Below are positions 17,267-28,000 of a DNA stretch of 64,000 nucleotides, piece after piece (the stretch's first letter is position 1; every line of letters starts with the position of its first letter). Origin of the DNA: Xylanimonas cellulosilytica. Lineage in GTDB: Bacteria; Actinomycetota; Actinomycetes; Actinomycetales; Actinomycetaceae. Under the pieces are notes generated by a model. It was not told the DNA's origin. It searched no databases and was given only the letters and a program-made list of their open reading frames with translations. Location of the stretch: contig JVKM01000056.1 of the NCBI GenBank assembly GCA_001072465.1, forward strand, positions 62,001-126,000, in the 5' to 3' direction. Both the position numbers and the translations under genes were made by a program.

Positions 17267-18650
17267 GCCGACGCTGCAGGATCGTTTCCATCTGATTGGT
17301 ATCGGCGGCGCGGGCATGAGCGTTGTCGCGGAGCTTCTGGCTTCGCGAGGTGCCACGGTCGAAGGCTCTGACCGCGAGGAATCCGCCGTTCTCGAGCACC
17401 TGCGCTCGGTGGGCGTTCGTGCTTTCGTCGGGCACGAGGCCTCGCACGTGGACCCCGACTCCGTGGTCGTGGTCTCGACGGCGATCCGCGAGGACAACCC
17501 GGAGCTCGCGATTGCGCGCGAGCGCGGCCAGCGCGTCATTCACCGCTCGCAGGCTCTTGCTCTCGCGGCCTCAGGCATGCGTTTCGTCGGCGTCGCCGGC
17601 GCGCACGGGAAGACGACGACGTCGGGCATGCTCGCGATCGGCCTGTCGGCCTGCGGGCTGGACCCGTCGGTGGCCGTGGGTGGTGTGCTGCCCCAGCTGG
17701 GTACTGGCGCACACCTGGGTGGCGGGGACGTGTTCGTCGCCGAGGCCGACGAGTCGGACGGCTCGTTCCTGAATTACACCCCGGCGATCGAGATCGTCAC
17801 TAACGTCGAGCCCGATCACCTGGATCGGTACCACTCCCGCGAGGAGTTCGAGGAGATTTTCGTCGAGTTCGCGCGCCGCATGGTCCCCGGGGGCCTGCTG
17901 GTGACGTGTGCCGAGGACGAGGGTGCTGTTCGGCTGGCGCAATCGGCGCGCGCCGAAGGGCTGCGAGTCGTTACCTACGGTCGCGTCGAGCGTTCGCTGT
18001 GCACCCCCGACGTGGTGATCGCTGACGTGCGCGTGGAAGCGCACGGGGCTGGCGCGTCGCTGACGTGGGGTGAACTCAGCGCGTCGCTGGCGCTGAGCGT
18101 CCCCGGCGAGCACAACGTGCTCAATGCGGCTGCCGCGTGGGTGGCAGGCATCGAATGCGGGTTGTCGCCTCAGGCGATTGCGGATGGCCTGGGCGAGTTT
18201 ACCGGCGCGGCACGCCGATTCGAGGCCCGCGGCCAGGTCGGTTCGCGTCGCCTGTTCGATGACTACGCCCACCACCCGACGGAGGTGGAGGCAGCGATCC
18301 GCGAGGCGCATGTCGTGGCGGGCGAGGGCGATGTGACCGTCGTATTCCAGCCGCACCTGTACTCGCGCACGCGCATCTTCGCGGAGCGTTTCGCCCAGGC
18401 GCTGTCGGGCGCGGACCACGTCGTGCTCGCGGGCATCTACGGCGCCCGGGAGGATCCCGAGCCGGGAGTCGACTCGTCCCTCATCTCGTCGCGCATTGAG
18501 GGCGCGTCCTACGTTGAGGACATGCACGAGGCTGCACGCCTGGCCGCTTCGCTGACCCCCGAGGGCGGCGTGTGCTTGACGATGGGCGCTGGTTCGATCA
18601 CTCACTGCGCGTCCGACGTGCTCGATGAGTGGAAGCGGATGGAGGCATGA
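17259..18650 (+). CDS. murC: UDP-N-acetylmuramate-L-alanine ligase MurC
   Basis: First amino-acid ligase of the pathway, adding L-alanine to UDP-MurNAc. The protein is 463 aa. It begins with the IGIGGAGMSVVAELLASRG dinucleotide-like loop. The ATP loop is VAGAHGKTTTSGML, followed by EADESDGSFL and NVEPDHLDRYHS. Near the C-terminal domain are FDDYAHHPTEVEAAI and FQPHLYSRTR. The start lies inside the end of murG with AAAGGAGG upstream. The stop overlaps the ftsQ ATG. Confidence 0.96.
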   Translation: MSEPTLQDRFHLIGIGGAGMSVVAELLASRGATVEGSDREESAVLEHLRSVGVRAFVGHEASHVDPDSVVVVSTAIREDNPELAIARERGQRVIHRSQALALAASGMRFVGVAGAHGKTTTSGMLAIGLSACGLDPSVAVGGVLPQLGTGAHLGGGDVFVAEADESDGSFLNYTPAIEIVTNVEPDHLDRYHSREEFEEIFVEFARRMVPGGLLVTCAEDEGAVRLAQSARAEGLRVVTYGRVERSLCTPDVVIADVRVEAHGAGASLTWGELSASLALSVPGEHNVLNAAAAWVAGIECGLSPQAIADGLGEFTGAARRFEARGQVGSRRLFDDYAHHPTEVEAAIREAHVVAGEGDVTVVFQPHLYSRTRIFAERFAQALSGADHVVLAGIYGAREDPEPGVDSSLISSRIEGASYVEDMHEAARLAASLTPEGGVCLTMGAGSITHCASDVLDEWKRMEA

Positions 18651-19597
18651 GGCCACCGTCGCCGAGGCGCCCGGGAGCTGCTCGCTCTCACGAGGAGCAG
18701 CCGTCGCACGTGGAGGAGGCCGCCTCGTCTTTTGATGAGATCGTGTCCCCGTCTGCGGATGAGGACGCGCAGGAGCCGAAGCGTCGTTCCTCCTCGCTCA
18801 CGCAGCGCCGCCGCGCGGGTACGACCGTGGATCGCCCTATGCCCGTCGCAGATGCCGCATCCCTGCTGGGCGGCGAGGAAGCGACGGATCTGGGGGACCG
18901 CCTGCGTGAGCGCACCCGCGCGCGTCGTATCCTCCTCGCTCGTCGTATCGCGCTCACATTTGTGACGCTCGCGCTCGCAGCGGGAGGAGTGTGGGTCGCG
19001 TTCTTCTCGCCCGTTTTCGCGTTCTCGTCGTCTGCGGTCGTCGTTTCCGGCGAGGACGGCACGCTCGTCACCGCCGATTCCGTGCGTTCATCGATCGCCC
19101 CCTTCGAGGGGGTTCCGCTCACGCGCCTGAACACTCAGGCGGTGGCACGAGCGGTGGAGTCAAACGTGGCGGTGCGCTCGGCGAGCGTGTCGCGTCGATG
19201 GCCCACCAGCCTGCGCGTGTCGGTGACAATGCGGACGGGCATGGCTGTGGAGGCCGCGTCGGGTGGCTACTGGCTGGTGGACGATCAAGGAGTCGCCTTC
19301 CAACAGGTGCCGTCGGCGGGGGATTACCCGCTCGCGACACTCCCGGAGGACCGGGCGACTGGCGCGGCAGATATTGCCTCCGTGCTGGGTGCTCTGGACG
19401 AGGCGACGCGCGCCCAGGTGTCGGCCGTGACGTCGACGGGAACTCAGGTGAACTTCACGCTGCGCGGTGGTCAGACCGTCAAGTGGGGAACCCGCGGAGA
19501 TGCGCCGCAAAAGGCACGGGTGTTGGCGACTCTACTGGCTAATGTTCAGGCGAGCACCTACGACGTGTCGTCGCCGAATCACCCTGTGACCAGTTAA
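18647..19597 (+). CDS. ftsQ: Cell division protein FtsQ
   Basis: Bitopic divisome scaffold protein, 316 aa. A long charged cytoplasmic tail (about 100 residues with Arg-rich stretches) is followed by one membrane segment (IALTFVTLALAAGGVWVAFF). A POTRA domain begins near FAFSSSAVVVSGEDG and VRSSIAPFEGVPLTRLN. The FtsQ/DivIB domain follows with ASVSRRWPTSLRVSVTMRTGMA and GGYWLVDDQGVAF. ATG 18647 overlaps the murC stop (ATGA) and has GGAGG upstream. The 127-base gap before ftsZ carries a promoter candidate. Confidence 0.9.
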   Translation: MRPPSPRRPGAARSHEEQPSHVEEAASSFDEIVSPSADEDAQEPKRRSSSLTQRRRAGTTVDRPMPVADAASLLGGEEATDLGDRLRERTRARRILLARRIALTFVTLALAAGGVWVAFFSPVFAFSSSAVVVSGEDGTLVTADSVRSSIAPFEGVPLTRLNTQAVARAVESNVAVRSASVSRRWPTSLRVSVTMRTGMAVEAASGGYWLVDDQGVAFQQVPSAGDYPLATLPEDRATGAADIASVLGALDEATRAQVSAVTSTGTQVNFTLRGGQTVKWGTRGDAPQKARVLATLLANVQASTYDVSSPNHPVTS

Positions 19598-19623
19598 GCC
19601 TTTTCTTTTGTCCGCGTGTTGGC

Positions 19624-19652
19624 TTGAAGGATTGCCCGCGGACCCCTAGGTT
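19624..19652 (+). promoter_or_regulatory. Candidate ftsZ promoter
   Basis: TTGAAG (19624-19629) and TAGGTT (19647-19652) are separated by exactly 17 bases, about 73 bases before the ftsZ ATG. A small dyad follows (TCAACCT 19679-19685 with AGGTTGA 19694-19700), which could fold in the leader or be bound by a regulator. ftsZ commonly has its own promoter in this gap in actinobacteria. Confidence 0.5.
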
Positions 19653-19724
19653 CTTTCCGACACGAAGCACGTTAAACATCAACCTTCAACTAGAGGTTGA
19701 GGGTCTGATGCAAGGGAGACATCC

Positions 19725-20978
19725 ATGGCGACACCGCAAAACCACCTGGCAGTGATCAAGGTCGTCGGCGTCGGCGGCGGCGGAGTTAACGCCGTGAACC
19801 GAATGATCGAGGTCGGCCTCAAGGGCGTTGAGTTCATTGCCGTCAACACTGACGCGCAGGCTCTGCTCATGTCCGATGCCGAGACCAAGCTCGACATCGG
19901 CCGCGAACTGACGCACGGCCTCGGCGCCGGCGCGGATCCGGCCGTCGGCCGTAAGGCAGCGGAGGATCACATTGACGAGATCACCGCCGCGCTCGAGGGT
20001 GCGGACATGGTGTTCGTGACCGCTGGTGAGGGCGGTGGCACCGGTACTGGCGCGGCCCCCGTTGTCGCCAAGATCGCCCGCGATGCTGGCGCTCTGACGG
20101 TCGGTGTTGTGACCCGTCCCTTCTCGTTCGAGGGCAACCGTCGTGCGGCTCAGGCTGAGGGCGGCGTGACGACCCTGCGCGAAGAGGTCGACACCCTGAT
20201 CGTCATTCCGAACGATCGTCTCCTGGAGATCTCCGACGCGAATATTTCCGTGCTCGACGCCTTCCGTGCTGCCGACCAGGTGCTCCTCTCGGGTGTCCAG
20301 GGCATCACCGAACTGATCACCACCCCCGGCCTTATCAACGTGGACTTCAACGACGTCAAGTCGGTCATGAAGGACGCCGGTTCTGCCCTCATGGGTATCG
20401 GTGCGGCGACCGGTGAGGATCGCGCACTGCGCGCCGTCGAGAGCGCCATCTCCTCCCCGCTGCTGGAAGCCTCGATCGACGGCGCCCACGGCGTGCTCAT
20501 GTTCTTCCAGGGTGGCTCCGACCTCAGCCTGCAAGAGGTCTACAGCTCCTCGCAGCTCGTGCGCGAGGCAGCCCACCCCGAGGCGAACATCATCTTCGGT
20601 AACGTCATCGACGATGCTCTGGGTGACGAGATCCGCGTGACGGTCATCGCCGCCGGTTTCGACGAGGCCGCGGATGCGGCCCTATCGCGCCCGAACGTTG
20701 CCCGCGTGTCCGCTCCGGTGGCGCAGCAGCGTCCCGCCGCTCCCGAAGCGAAGGCTCCCGCCGCCGAGACCACTCGCATCACTCAGCTGTCGACGCGTCG
20801 CCCGCAGCACCGCGCCGATGTTGCGGCTCCCGTTCGTGAGGCCGCTCCGGCCCCCGTCGAGACGCCCGCTGCCGCTGAGTACGAGGAATCCGAGTCCGAG
20901 CACTCCTTCGAGGTTCCTCGCGTCTACCCCGAGGCGCCCGAGAAGGAAGAGCTGGATATTCCTCCCTTCCTGCGCTGA
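19725..20978 (+). CDS. ftsZ: Cell division GTPase FtsZ
   Basis: Tubulin-like GTPase that forms the cytokinetic ring. The protein is 417 aa. Nucleotide-binding elements are [16 protein letters not shown], the tubulin signature GGGTGTG at residues 103-109, and [11 protein letters not shown] with its T7-loop aspartate. The core ends near residue 320. An Ala/Pro-rich linker follows, and the protein ends in the conserved terminal peptide LDIPPFLR that binds SepF and other partners. The ribosome site is AGGGAG. The pgeF start overlaps its last base. Confidence 0.98.
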   Translation: MATPQNHLAVIKVVGVGGGGVNAVNRMIEVGLKGVEFIAVNTDAQALLMSDAETKLDIGRELTHGLGAGADPAVGRKAAEDHIDEITAALEGADMVFVTAGEGGGTGTGAAPVVAKIARDAGALTVGVVTRPFSFEGNRRAAQAEGGVTTLREEVDTLIVIPNDRLLEISDANISVLDAFRAADQVLLSGVQGITELITTPGLINVDFNDVKSVMKDAGSALMGIGAATGEDRALRAVESAISSPLLEASIDGAHGVLMFFQGGSDLSLQEVYSSSQLVREAAHPEANIIFGNVIDDALGDEIRVTVIAAGFDEAADAALSRPNVARVSAPVAQQRPAAPEAKAPAAETTRITQLSTRRPQHRADVAAPVREAAPAPVETPAAAEYEESESEHSFEVPRVYPEAPEKEELDIPPFLR

Positions 20979-21736
20979 TGAGTGACAAGCTCTGGGCCGG
21001 TGCCCGGGTCCACCTCACCGAGGTGGACCCGGGCACCGGTGCGCTATGCGGCAATGTTGGCCTCCATGTGGGCGACCAGGAATCGCTCGTGCGTGAGCGC
21101 AGGCGTGCCCTGGCGGTCATGCTCGGACGCGATATCGTCTGGATGGATCAGACTCATTCGACTCGGGTGGAACTCATCGTTCGAGGCGAGAGCGCGCCCA
21201 CTCTGGCGGCTTCCGGAGAGGCGCTCGGTAAGCCTGCGACGGGGGAGTGGGGGCCCGTCGACGCCGACGGCATCATCGTCGATGCCCGTGGCTGGCAGGG
21301 AGCTCCTGCCCTCGCCGTGCAGACCGCGGATTGCCTGCCCGTCGTGTTCTCCGCCGCCTCCGGTCGGATCGTCGCAGCCGTGCACGCGGGTCGTCGCGGC
21401 CTTCTCGGCGGGATCCTTGACAAGACCGTTGACCGTATCCGTAGCCTCGACGGCGGCCCGATCGACGCCTTGATCGGCCCGGCGATCTGCGGGCGCTGCT
21501 ACGAGGTGCCCGCCGACATGGTCGATGAGAGCGAAGAACTCATGCCCGGCATCGGTTCTGTCACGTCGTGGGACACCCCTGCACTCGACCTTCCCCGCGC
21601 TGCAGCCTCGACCCTGGGAGCCCGGGGCGTGAGAGTGGCGATCGATGAGCGCTGCACCCTCGAGGATGCAGACCTCTTCTCATATCGTGCCGACTCGTCC
21701 TGCGGTCGCCAGGCGCTCATCATCGTTCCTGCCTGA
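20978..21736 (+). CDS. pgeF: Peptidoglycan editing factor PgeF (YfiH/laccase-domain family)
   Basis: Homologues remove mis-incorporated L-serine-containing muropeptide precursors (E. coli YfiH), and related proteins act as purine nucleoside phosphorylases. The protein is 252 aa. Metal-site motifs are DQTHSTRVELI, QTADCLPVVF, AVHAGRRGLLGGI and IGPAICGRCYEVP. The start forms a TGATG overlap with ftsZ, the usual gene order. The next gene in most actinobacteria, the PLP protein YggS, is missing; a 180-base gap leads directly to sepF. Confidence 0.85.
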   Translation: MSDKLWAGARVHLTEVDPGTGALCGNVGLHVGDQESLVRERRRALAVMLGRDIVWMDQTHSTRVELIVRGESAPTLAASGEALGKPATGEWGPVDADGIIVDARGWQGAPALAVQTADCLPVVFSAASGRIVAAVHAGRRGLLGGILDKTVDRIRSLDGGPIDALIGPAICGRCYEVPADMVDESEELMPGIGSVTSWDTPALDLPRAAASTLGARGVRVAIDERCTLEDADLFSYRADSSCGRQALIIVPA

Positions 21737-21915
21737 CTGGCGCCTACACCTCCGAATGGGCCGCGGGTCGGCGGCTTACCTGTGCCATGATTCGGCGCGG
21801 AAACGCCCCGTGACGAGGCTCGCCGGCGCGGTCCTTGCGACGCGCCGAGCGCCCTGCTCGGCGATGCCGCTCGGTAACTGTAGCTTGTGGCTATGCATCG
21901 GCTGAAGGAGGAACA

Positions 21916-22368
21916 ATGAGCGAGTCGTTCGGTGCACGCGCACGTAAGTTTATGGGCTGGTACTCACCGGAGGAGCCCATCGATGAATTCGACGAATTCG
22001 ACGAGGTGGAAGAGGTAGCTCCTGTGGCCGACATTACTCCCGTGTCCCGTCCGACCCTGACCAGCATTCGCCGTGACGAGCCGGCCGAGGATCTCACCCG
22101 CATCGTCACGATCCACCCCACCGCTTACTCTGACGCCGTCACGATCGGTGAGGCGTTCCGCGATGGTACGCCCGTCATCATCAACCTCACGGACATGGGT
22201 GAGGAAGAGGCGCGTCGACTGGTTGACTTCGCAGCCGGCCTGACCTTCGGCCTGCATGGCGTCATCGAGCGTGTCACCAACCGTGTCTTCCTCCTGTCCC
22301 CGGCCACGGTCGAGGTTGCGGGCGATAACACCTCGGGCCGTCGCGGCTCCCTCTACAACCAGGGCTGA
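21916..22368 (+). CDS. sepF: Cell division protein SepF
   Basis: Membrane anchor of the FtsZ ring in actinobacteria, 150 aa. The N-terminus [16 protein letters not shown] is the expected membrane-binding amphipathic helix. It is followed by an acidic linker with an EFDEFDE repeat and the SepF core ([26 protein letters not shown] and [12 protein letters not shown]). ATG 21916 is chosen because AAGGAGG precedes it and the amphipathic helix begins there. YggT follows after eight bases. Confidence 0.93.
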   Translation: MSESFGARARKFMGWYSPEEPIDEFDEFDEVEEVAPVADITPVSRPTLTSIRRDEPAEDLTRIVTIHPTAYSDAVTIGEAFRDGTPVIINLTDMGEEEARRLVDFAAGLTFGLHGVIERVTNRVFLLSPATVEVAGDNTSGRRGSLYNQG

Positions 22369-22376
22369 GGTCGCTC

Positions 22377-22688
22377 GTGGCCATTCTTGGCTGGATCGGG
22401 TGGGGACTGAGCGTTCTCATCAACCTCTACATGATGGTGCTGTTCGCGCGCGTCATTCTGGACTGGGTTCCGATTTTCGCGCGCGGATGGCGCCCGAGTG
22501 GCATTCTGCTGGTCCTCGCGAATGTTCTCTACGCGCTGACTGATCCTCCGATTCGTTGGATCGGGCGCTTCGTTCCGCCCCTGCGCCTGGGTGGAGGCAT
22601 GGCAATCGATGTCGGTTTCATGCTCTTATTCCTGGTGCTTATCGTTGGGCAGCGCTTCGCTACTTTCCTGTACTTTTTGAGCCTGTAG
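22377..22688 (+). CDS. YggT family membrane protein
   Basis: A 103-aa membrane protein of the YggT (YlmG) family, usual between sepF and wag31; implicated in cell shape or division but not assigned a reaction. Two main hydrophobic blocks are seen: residues 1-35 and 65-100, with the family segment MVLFARVILDWVP and NVLYALTDPPIRWIGRFVPP between them. The start is GTG, eight bases after sepF with GCTGAGG before it. Confidence 0.85.
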   Translation: MAILGWIGWGLSVLINLYMMVLFARVILDWVPIFARGWRPSGILLVLANVLYALTDPPIRWIGRFVPPLRLGGGMAIDVGFMLLFLVLIVGQRFATFLYFLSL

Positions 22689-22860
22689 CGCCCAAAAAGG
22701 GGGATGAGAGGTCCCACAAAAACGACCCTCACCTCGTGATGGATGTTGCTAGTGTGACAATTTCAGTTATTATTTTCGTGACGTGATAGCGGGCGGCCTT
22801 CCCGGTCGTCCAGGCGTGCGGCTTCCGCACGTCCAATCGAAACGACCGAGAGGCGAAGAA

Positions 22861-23442
22861 ATGGCCCTGCTCACCACCGAGGATGTCCTCAACAAGAAGT
22901 TCCAGTACGTCAAGTTCCGCGAGGGATACGACCAGGACGAGGTTGACGAGTTCCTCGACGAGGTTGTCTCCACCATCTACTCCCTGCAGATGGAGAACCA
23001 GGATCTGAAGGAAAAGCTCGAGGCCGCTGAGCGCCGCATTGCCGAGCTGTCCAACTCCGACTACGCGCCGGCCGAGACCCCCGCCCCCGTGGCAGCCCCG
23101 GTCGTCGAGACCCCGGCCCCCGCCGCCCCGGCCGTCACCGGCCCGCAGGATGCGGAGTCCGCCACCTCCATGCTGGCCCTCGCCCAGCGCGTCCACGACG
23201 AGTACGTGCGCGACGGCGAAGAGCAGTCCGCGAAGATCATCGCCGAGGCCAACGCCGAGCGCGACGCGATCATCGCCGACGCCCAGAAGCAGAAGGACTC
23301 GCTGCTCTCCCAGCTCGACCAGGAGCGCGAGCTGCTCGAGAACAAGATCAACGGTCTGCGTACCTTCGAGGCCGAGTACCGTTCGAACCTGCGCAACCAC
23401 CTCGAGACCCTCCTCAAAGAGGTCGACAACGGCGAGAACTGA
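22861..23442 (+). CDS. wag31: Polar growth organiser Wag31/DivIVA
   Basis: Coiled-coil protein that marks the cell poles and directs actinobacterial wall synthesis. The protein is 193 aa. The N-terminal DivIVA domain has LTTEDVLNKKFQYVKFREG and YDQDEVDEFLDEVV, then a short coil, an Ala/Pro linker (residues 60-95) and a second long coiled-coil to the end. ATG 22861 is chosen because the DivIVA domain begins there. It has its own upstream gap of 172 bases, rich in AT around 22740-22780. A hairpin follows at 23460. Confidence 0.93.
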   Translation: MALLTTEDVLNKKFQYVKFREGYDQDEVDEFLDEVVSTIYSLQMENQDLKEKLEAAERRIAELSNSDYAPAETPAPVAAPVVETPAPAAPAVTGPQDAESATSMLALAQRVHDEYVRDGEEQSAKIIAEANAERDAIIADAQKQKDSLLSQLDQERELLENKINGLRTFEAEYRSNLRNHLETLLKEVDNGEN

Positions 23443-23459
23443 TCGCAATCGCTTTGACC

Positions 23460-23488
23460 GGCGGCGGTGCACTTCGTGGTGCGCCGCC
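23460..23488 (+). terminator. Hairpin after wag31
   Basis: GGCGGCG (23460-23466) pairs with CGCCGCC (23482-23488), and an inner CAC/GTG pairing shortens the loop. It lies just after the wag31 stop; the following TTTAAG is only a weak T-tract. It is likely the end of the division transcript. Confidence 0.5.
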
Positions 23489-23512
23489 GCCGCTCGTTTA
23501 AGATAGGGAACC

Positions 23513-24016
23513 ATGGCTGACTCCTCCCACCCGACCCACACCCGCGCGACGTGGATGTACGCGGGCCTCGTGTTCGCTGCCGCTATTGCCACCGATCAGG
23601 TGTCAAAGATGTGGGCGCGGACCGCCCTCGACGGCCAGGGGCCGCGCCCGCTCATCGGGCAGTGGCTGTCGCTGTCCCTCGTGCACAATTCGGGTGCCGC
23701 GTTCTCCTTCGCCGCCGGCAAGACGTGGATTCTGACGATCTTCACTGTCGTCATCATCGGCGTGCTGGTCGTGATGGCGCGTCGCGTCCACCGCGCCTCG
23801 ACCCTGCTGGCGATCGCGCTGCTGGCAGGCGGCGCCGTTGGAAACCTGATCGACCGACTGACCGCCGAACCCGGCTTCGGCGTCGGTCATGTTACCGACT
23901 TCATCGCCTACGGCAACTGGTTCGTCGGCAATGTTGCAGACATTTGGATCGTCCTCGGGGCGCCTTTGCTGGCCCTCGCGCTCTCCCGTGAACCGTCGAA
24001 GGAGGACGCCCAGTGA
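23513..24016 (+). CDS. lspA: Lipoprotein signal peptidase (signal peptidase II)
   Basis: Membrane aspartyl protease that removes signal peptides from prolipoproteins. The protein is 167 aa with four membrane segments. The catalytic aspartates are D114 (in GNLIDRL) and D143 (in NVADIW); [10 protein letters not shown] is also conserved. A TAAGAT hexamer at 23499-23504 ends only eight bases before the ATG, and only a weak GGGAA precedes the start, so a leaderless transcript is possible. The stop overlaps the next gene's GTG. Confidence 0.95.
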   Translation: MADSSHPTHTRATWMYAGLVFAAAIATDQVSKMWARTALDGQGPRPLIGQWLSLSLVHNSGAAFSFAAGKTWILTIFTVVIIGVLVVMARRVHRASTLLAIALLAGGAVGNLIDRLTAEPGFGVGHVTDFIAYGNWFVGNVADIWIVLGAPLLALALSREPSKEDAQ

Positions 24017-24930
24017 GTTCCCGTATGCTTCCCGTCCCCGACGCCCTCGTGGGGGAGAGGGTCGACGCCGCTCTGGCCCGCATGCTCGGCCTGTCGCGCT
24101 CGCGCTGCGCGGAGCTGGCGGGGGAGGGGCACGTCCTCATCAACGGCGTGAGCGCGGGGAAGTCTGATCGCCTCGGCGCAATGGACATCATCGAGGTCAC
24201 GATTCCGGAACCGGAGAGTAAACCGACGCCGGTCACCGACATGGCGATTCTCTACGACGACGAGGACATCGTCGTCGTCGATAAGCCCGTCGGCGTCGCC
24301 GCACACACCGGCCCCGGTTGGGAAGGCCCCACGGTCCTGGGCAACCTGGAGGCGGCCGGATACCGCATCACCAGCTACGGGCCCCCCGAGCGCCAGGGCA
24401 TCGTGCACCGCCTCGACGTGGGCACATCCGGCGCGATGATGGTCGCCAAGTCCGAGCTCGCCTACACCGTCATGAAACGCGCGTTCAAAGAACGCACGAT
24501 CGAGAAGGTGTACCACGCCGTTGTGGCCGGGCACCTTGACCCGGCCTCGGGCACGATCGACGCTCCGATCGGTCGTCATCCTTCGCGCGAATGGCGCATG
24601 GCCGTCATCGACGGTGGCAAGCGCGCCGTCACCCACTACGACACGCTCGAACTCATGGCGGGAGCTCAGCTCACCGAGGTGCACCTGGAGACGGGACGCA
24701 CCCACCAGATCCGCGTGCACATGGCCGCCGTCGGGCACCCGTGCGTGGGCGACACGTTCTACGGCGCTGACCCGACCCAGGCGGAGCGCCTGGGGCTCAC
24801 CCGCCAGTGGCTGCACGCCGTCCGACTCGGATTCGCCCACCCCCGCACGGGCATGCCGATGAGCGTGTCCAGTCCCTATCCGGATGATCTCGCCGATGCT
24901 CTCGAGGAGCTGCGCCACCCACGCAACTGA
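24013..24930 (+). CDS. RluD-family 23S rRNA pseudouridine synthase
   Basis: Converts uridine to pseudouridine in RNA, most likely 23S rRNA. The protein is 305 aa. It has an N-terminal S4 RNA-binding domain (about residues 15-75: [24 protein letters not shown]), then the RluA/RluD catalytic domain with the active-site aspartate D135 in [37 protein letters not shown] is the family signature near the C-terminus. GTG start overlaps the lspA stop, a common actinobacterial pairing. The exact target uridines are not deducible. Confidence 0.88.
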   Translation: MSSRMLPVPDALVGERVDAALARMLGLSRSRCAELAGEGHVLINGVSAGKSDRLGAMDIIEVTIPEPESKPTPVTDMAILYDDEDIVVVDKPVGVAAHTGPGWEGPTVLGNLEAAGYRITSYGPPERQGIVHRLDVGTSGAMMVAKSELAYTVMKRAFKERTIEKVYHAVVAGHLDPASGTIDAPIGRHPSREWRMAVIDGGKRAVTHYDTLELMAGAQLTEVHLETGRTHQIRVHMAAVGHPCVGDTFYGADPTQAERLGLTRQWLHAVRLGFAHPRTGMPMSVSSPYPDDLADALEELRHPRN

Positions 24931-25047
24931 CCCCCGTTGGTGAGGTTTCCGCGCTTCCCGGCCCCGGCCTCGTCGCGGCCGTCACGCCGTGAGATGAACG
25001 ACCGCTCCGCTCGGGGCGTTCACCGTGGGTGCGCGGGCCTCGGACAG

Positions 25048-25053
25048 TAGAAT
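25048..25053 (+). promoter_or_regulatory. -10 element six bases before the dnaE1 ATG (leaderless candidate)
   Basis: TAGAAT is followed by CGACGC and then ATG at 25060. The usual -10 to start-site distance puts the RNA 5' end at or next to the ATG. No ribosome site is visible before the ATG. Confidence 0.5.
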
Positions 25054-25059
25054 CGACGC

Positions 25060-28000
25060 ATGGCTGATTCCTTCGTGCACCTCCACAACCACTCCGAGTA
25101 TTCGATGCTCGACGGAGCGGCGAAGACGAAAGCGATGGCGGAGGAGGCCGCCCGTCTCGGGCAGCCCGCGATCGGCCTGACGGATCACGGTTATCTTTTC
25201 GGCGCCTTCGACTTCTACACGAACTGCAAGAACGCGGGCGTCAAGCCGATCATCGGCCTTGAGGCGTACGTGACGCCGGGGACCTCGCGCTTCGATCGCC
25301 AGAAGGTTCTGTGGGGTGAGCCGTGGCAGCGCTCCGACGATGTGAGCGCCGGCGGCTCCTACAACCACCTGACCCTGGTCGCCTACAACACGACGGGCAT
25401 GCACAACCTCTTCCGCCTGGGGTCCTACGCCTCGACGGACGGCCAGTTCGGCAAGTGGCCGCGTGCCGACAAGGAGTTGCTCAGCCAGTTCCACGAGGGC
25501 CTCATCGTGTTCACGGGCTGCCCCTCGGGTGCCGTGCAGACGCGTCTGCGCCTGGGACAGTGGGACGAGGCCGTGGCTGAGGCCGCGGAGCTGCGCGACA
25601 TTTTCGGGGCGGAGAACTTCTACGTCGAGGTCATGGACCACGGCATCGACATCGAGCGACGCACCCACCAGCAGGTCCTCGAGATCGCCAAGCTCATGAA
25701 CGCGCCCCTCGTGGCGACCAACGACGCTCACTACGTCAAGCGCGAGGACCGCAAGATCCAGGACGCACTCCTGTGCATCAACTCGGGCTCGCGCATCAAC
25801 GACCCCGACCGATTCAAGTTCGACGGCGACGGCTACTACATCCGCTCCTCGGACGAGATGCGTGCGCTGTGGAGCGAACTGCCCGGCGCCTGCGACTCGA
25901 CCCTCGAGATCGCCGAGCGCTGCGACGTGCACTTCACAACCACGAAGGAGGGCGCCAACTACATGCCCGACTTCCCGGTGCCCGAGGGTGAAGACAAGAC
26001 CTCGTGGTTCATCAAGGAGGTTGAGCGAGGCCTGCGCGATCGCTTCCCGAATGGCATCCCGGACGACGTGCGCAAGCAGGCCCAGTACGAGGAAGACGTC
26101 ATCATCAAGATGGGCTTCCCCGGCTACTTCCTCACGGTCGCCGACTACATCAACTGGGCGAAGTCCCAGGGTATCCGCGTGGGACCGGGCCGTGGCTCGG
26201 GTGCGGGCTCGATGGTGGCCTACGCCCTGAAGATCACCGAGCTCAACCCCCTCGAGCACGGCCTGATTTTCGAGCGATTCCTCAACCCCGAGCGAATCTC
26301 GATGCCCGACTTCGACGTCGACTTCGACGAACGCAGGCGCGACGAGGTCATCGCCTACGTCAAGCGCAAGTACGGCGAGGACCGTATCAGCCAGGTCGTC
26401 ACCTACGGCACGATTAAGACCAAGCAGGCCCTGAAGGACTCCGCGCGCATCCTCGGCAAGGACTTCAAGGTCGGTGAGCAGCTCACCAAGGCGCTGCCCC
26501 CGGCGATCATGGGCAAGGACATCACGGTCCACGGCATCTTCGACGAGAAGGACAAGCGCTACGCCGAGGCCTCGGAGTTCCGTAAGTTCTACGAGGAGAA
26601 CCCCGACACGCACGAGGTCGTCCAGTACGCGCTCGGCCTGGAGGGCCTGACACGCCAGTGGGGTGTGCATGCGTGTGCGGTCATCATGAGCTCCCATACG
26701 CTCACCGACATCATCCCGATCATGAAGCGCCCGCAGGACGGCGCGATCATCACGCAGTTCGACTACCCGACGTGCGAGACGCTGGGCCTGCTGAAGATGG
26801 ACTTCCTGGGTTTGCGTAACCTGACCGTCGTGTCCGACGCCCTTGAGAACATTGCGCTCAACGGCAAGCCGGACCCGGACCTCGACCACCTGACCTTCGA
26901 CGACAAGAAGACCTATGAGCTGCTGGGACGAGGCGACACCCTCGGCGTCTTCCAGCTGGATGGTGGCGGTATGCGCGACCTCCTCAAGCTCATGAAGCCC
27001 GACAACTTCGAAGACATCTCGGCCGTCGGCGCCCTGTACCGTCCCGGCCCGATGGGTGCGAACTCCCACACGAACTACGCGCTGCGTAAGAACGGGCGTC
27101 AGGAGATCACGCCCATCCACCCGGAGCTGGCGGAGCCGCTCGAAGACATCCTGGGAACCACCTTCGGTCTGATCGTGTACCAGGAGCAGGTCATGCAGAT
27201 CGCCCAGAAGCTGGCGGGCTACTCGCTGGGCCAGGCAGACATTCTGCGTAAAGCCATGGGTAAGAAGAAGAAGGAGGTCCTGGACCAGCAGTTCAAGGGC
27301 TTCCGCCAGGGCATGGTCGATAACGGCTACTCCGAGGAGTCGATCAAGGCCCTGTGGGACGTCGTCGTTCCCTTCTCCGCCTACGCCTTCAACAAGGCCC
27401 ACTCGGCCGCATACGGCCTCGTCTCCTACTGGACGGCCTTCCTCAAGGCGAACTTCCCGACGGAGTACATGGCAGCCCTGCTGACCTCGACGAAGGACAA
27501 CAAGGATCGTCGAGCCCTGTACCTGGCGGAGTGCCGTCACATGGACATCACGGTCCTGCCCCCGGACGTGAATGCGTCGATGGGTAACTTTGCGCCTGAT
27601 GGCGAGGCGATTCGCTTCGGCTTGAACGCCATCCAGAACGTGGGCGGCCCGGTCGTCGATGCGATTGTGGAAACCCGCGCCGAGAAGGGGCGTTTCGCCT
27701 CGTTCCAGGACTTCCTGGACAAGGTGCCTCAGGTGGTGTGCAACAAGCGCACGATCCAGTCCCTCATCCGTGCTGGTGCATTCGACTCGATGGGGCACAC
27801 GCGCCGTGCCCTCCTCGCGCGCTGCGACGAGGCCGTGGACGCGATCATCGACGTCAAGCGCAACGAGGCGATCGGACAGTTCGACCTGTTCGGCGCTCTG
27901 GGGGAGGACGAGGATACGGGTTCTGGCCTGACGATCGACATCCCGGACCTGCCCGAGTTCGACCGCAAGACGAAGCTGGCGGCTGAGCGTGAGATGCTGG

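Noticed and set aside
21737..21915. A remnant of yggS in the gap before sepF
   Set aside because: No frame in the gap shows PLP-protein motifs.
24995..25022. TGAACG...CGTTCA before dnaE1 as a LexA site
   Set aside because: The arms are 16 bases apart, far from LexA spacing; more likely a weak hairpin after the RluD-family gene.
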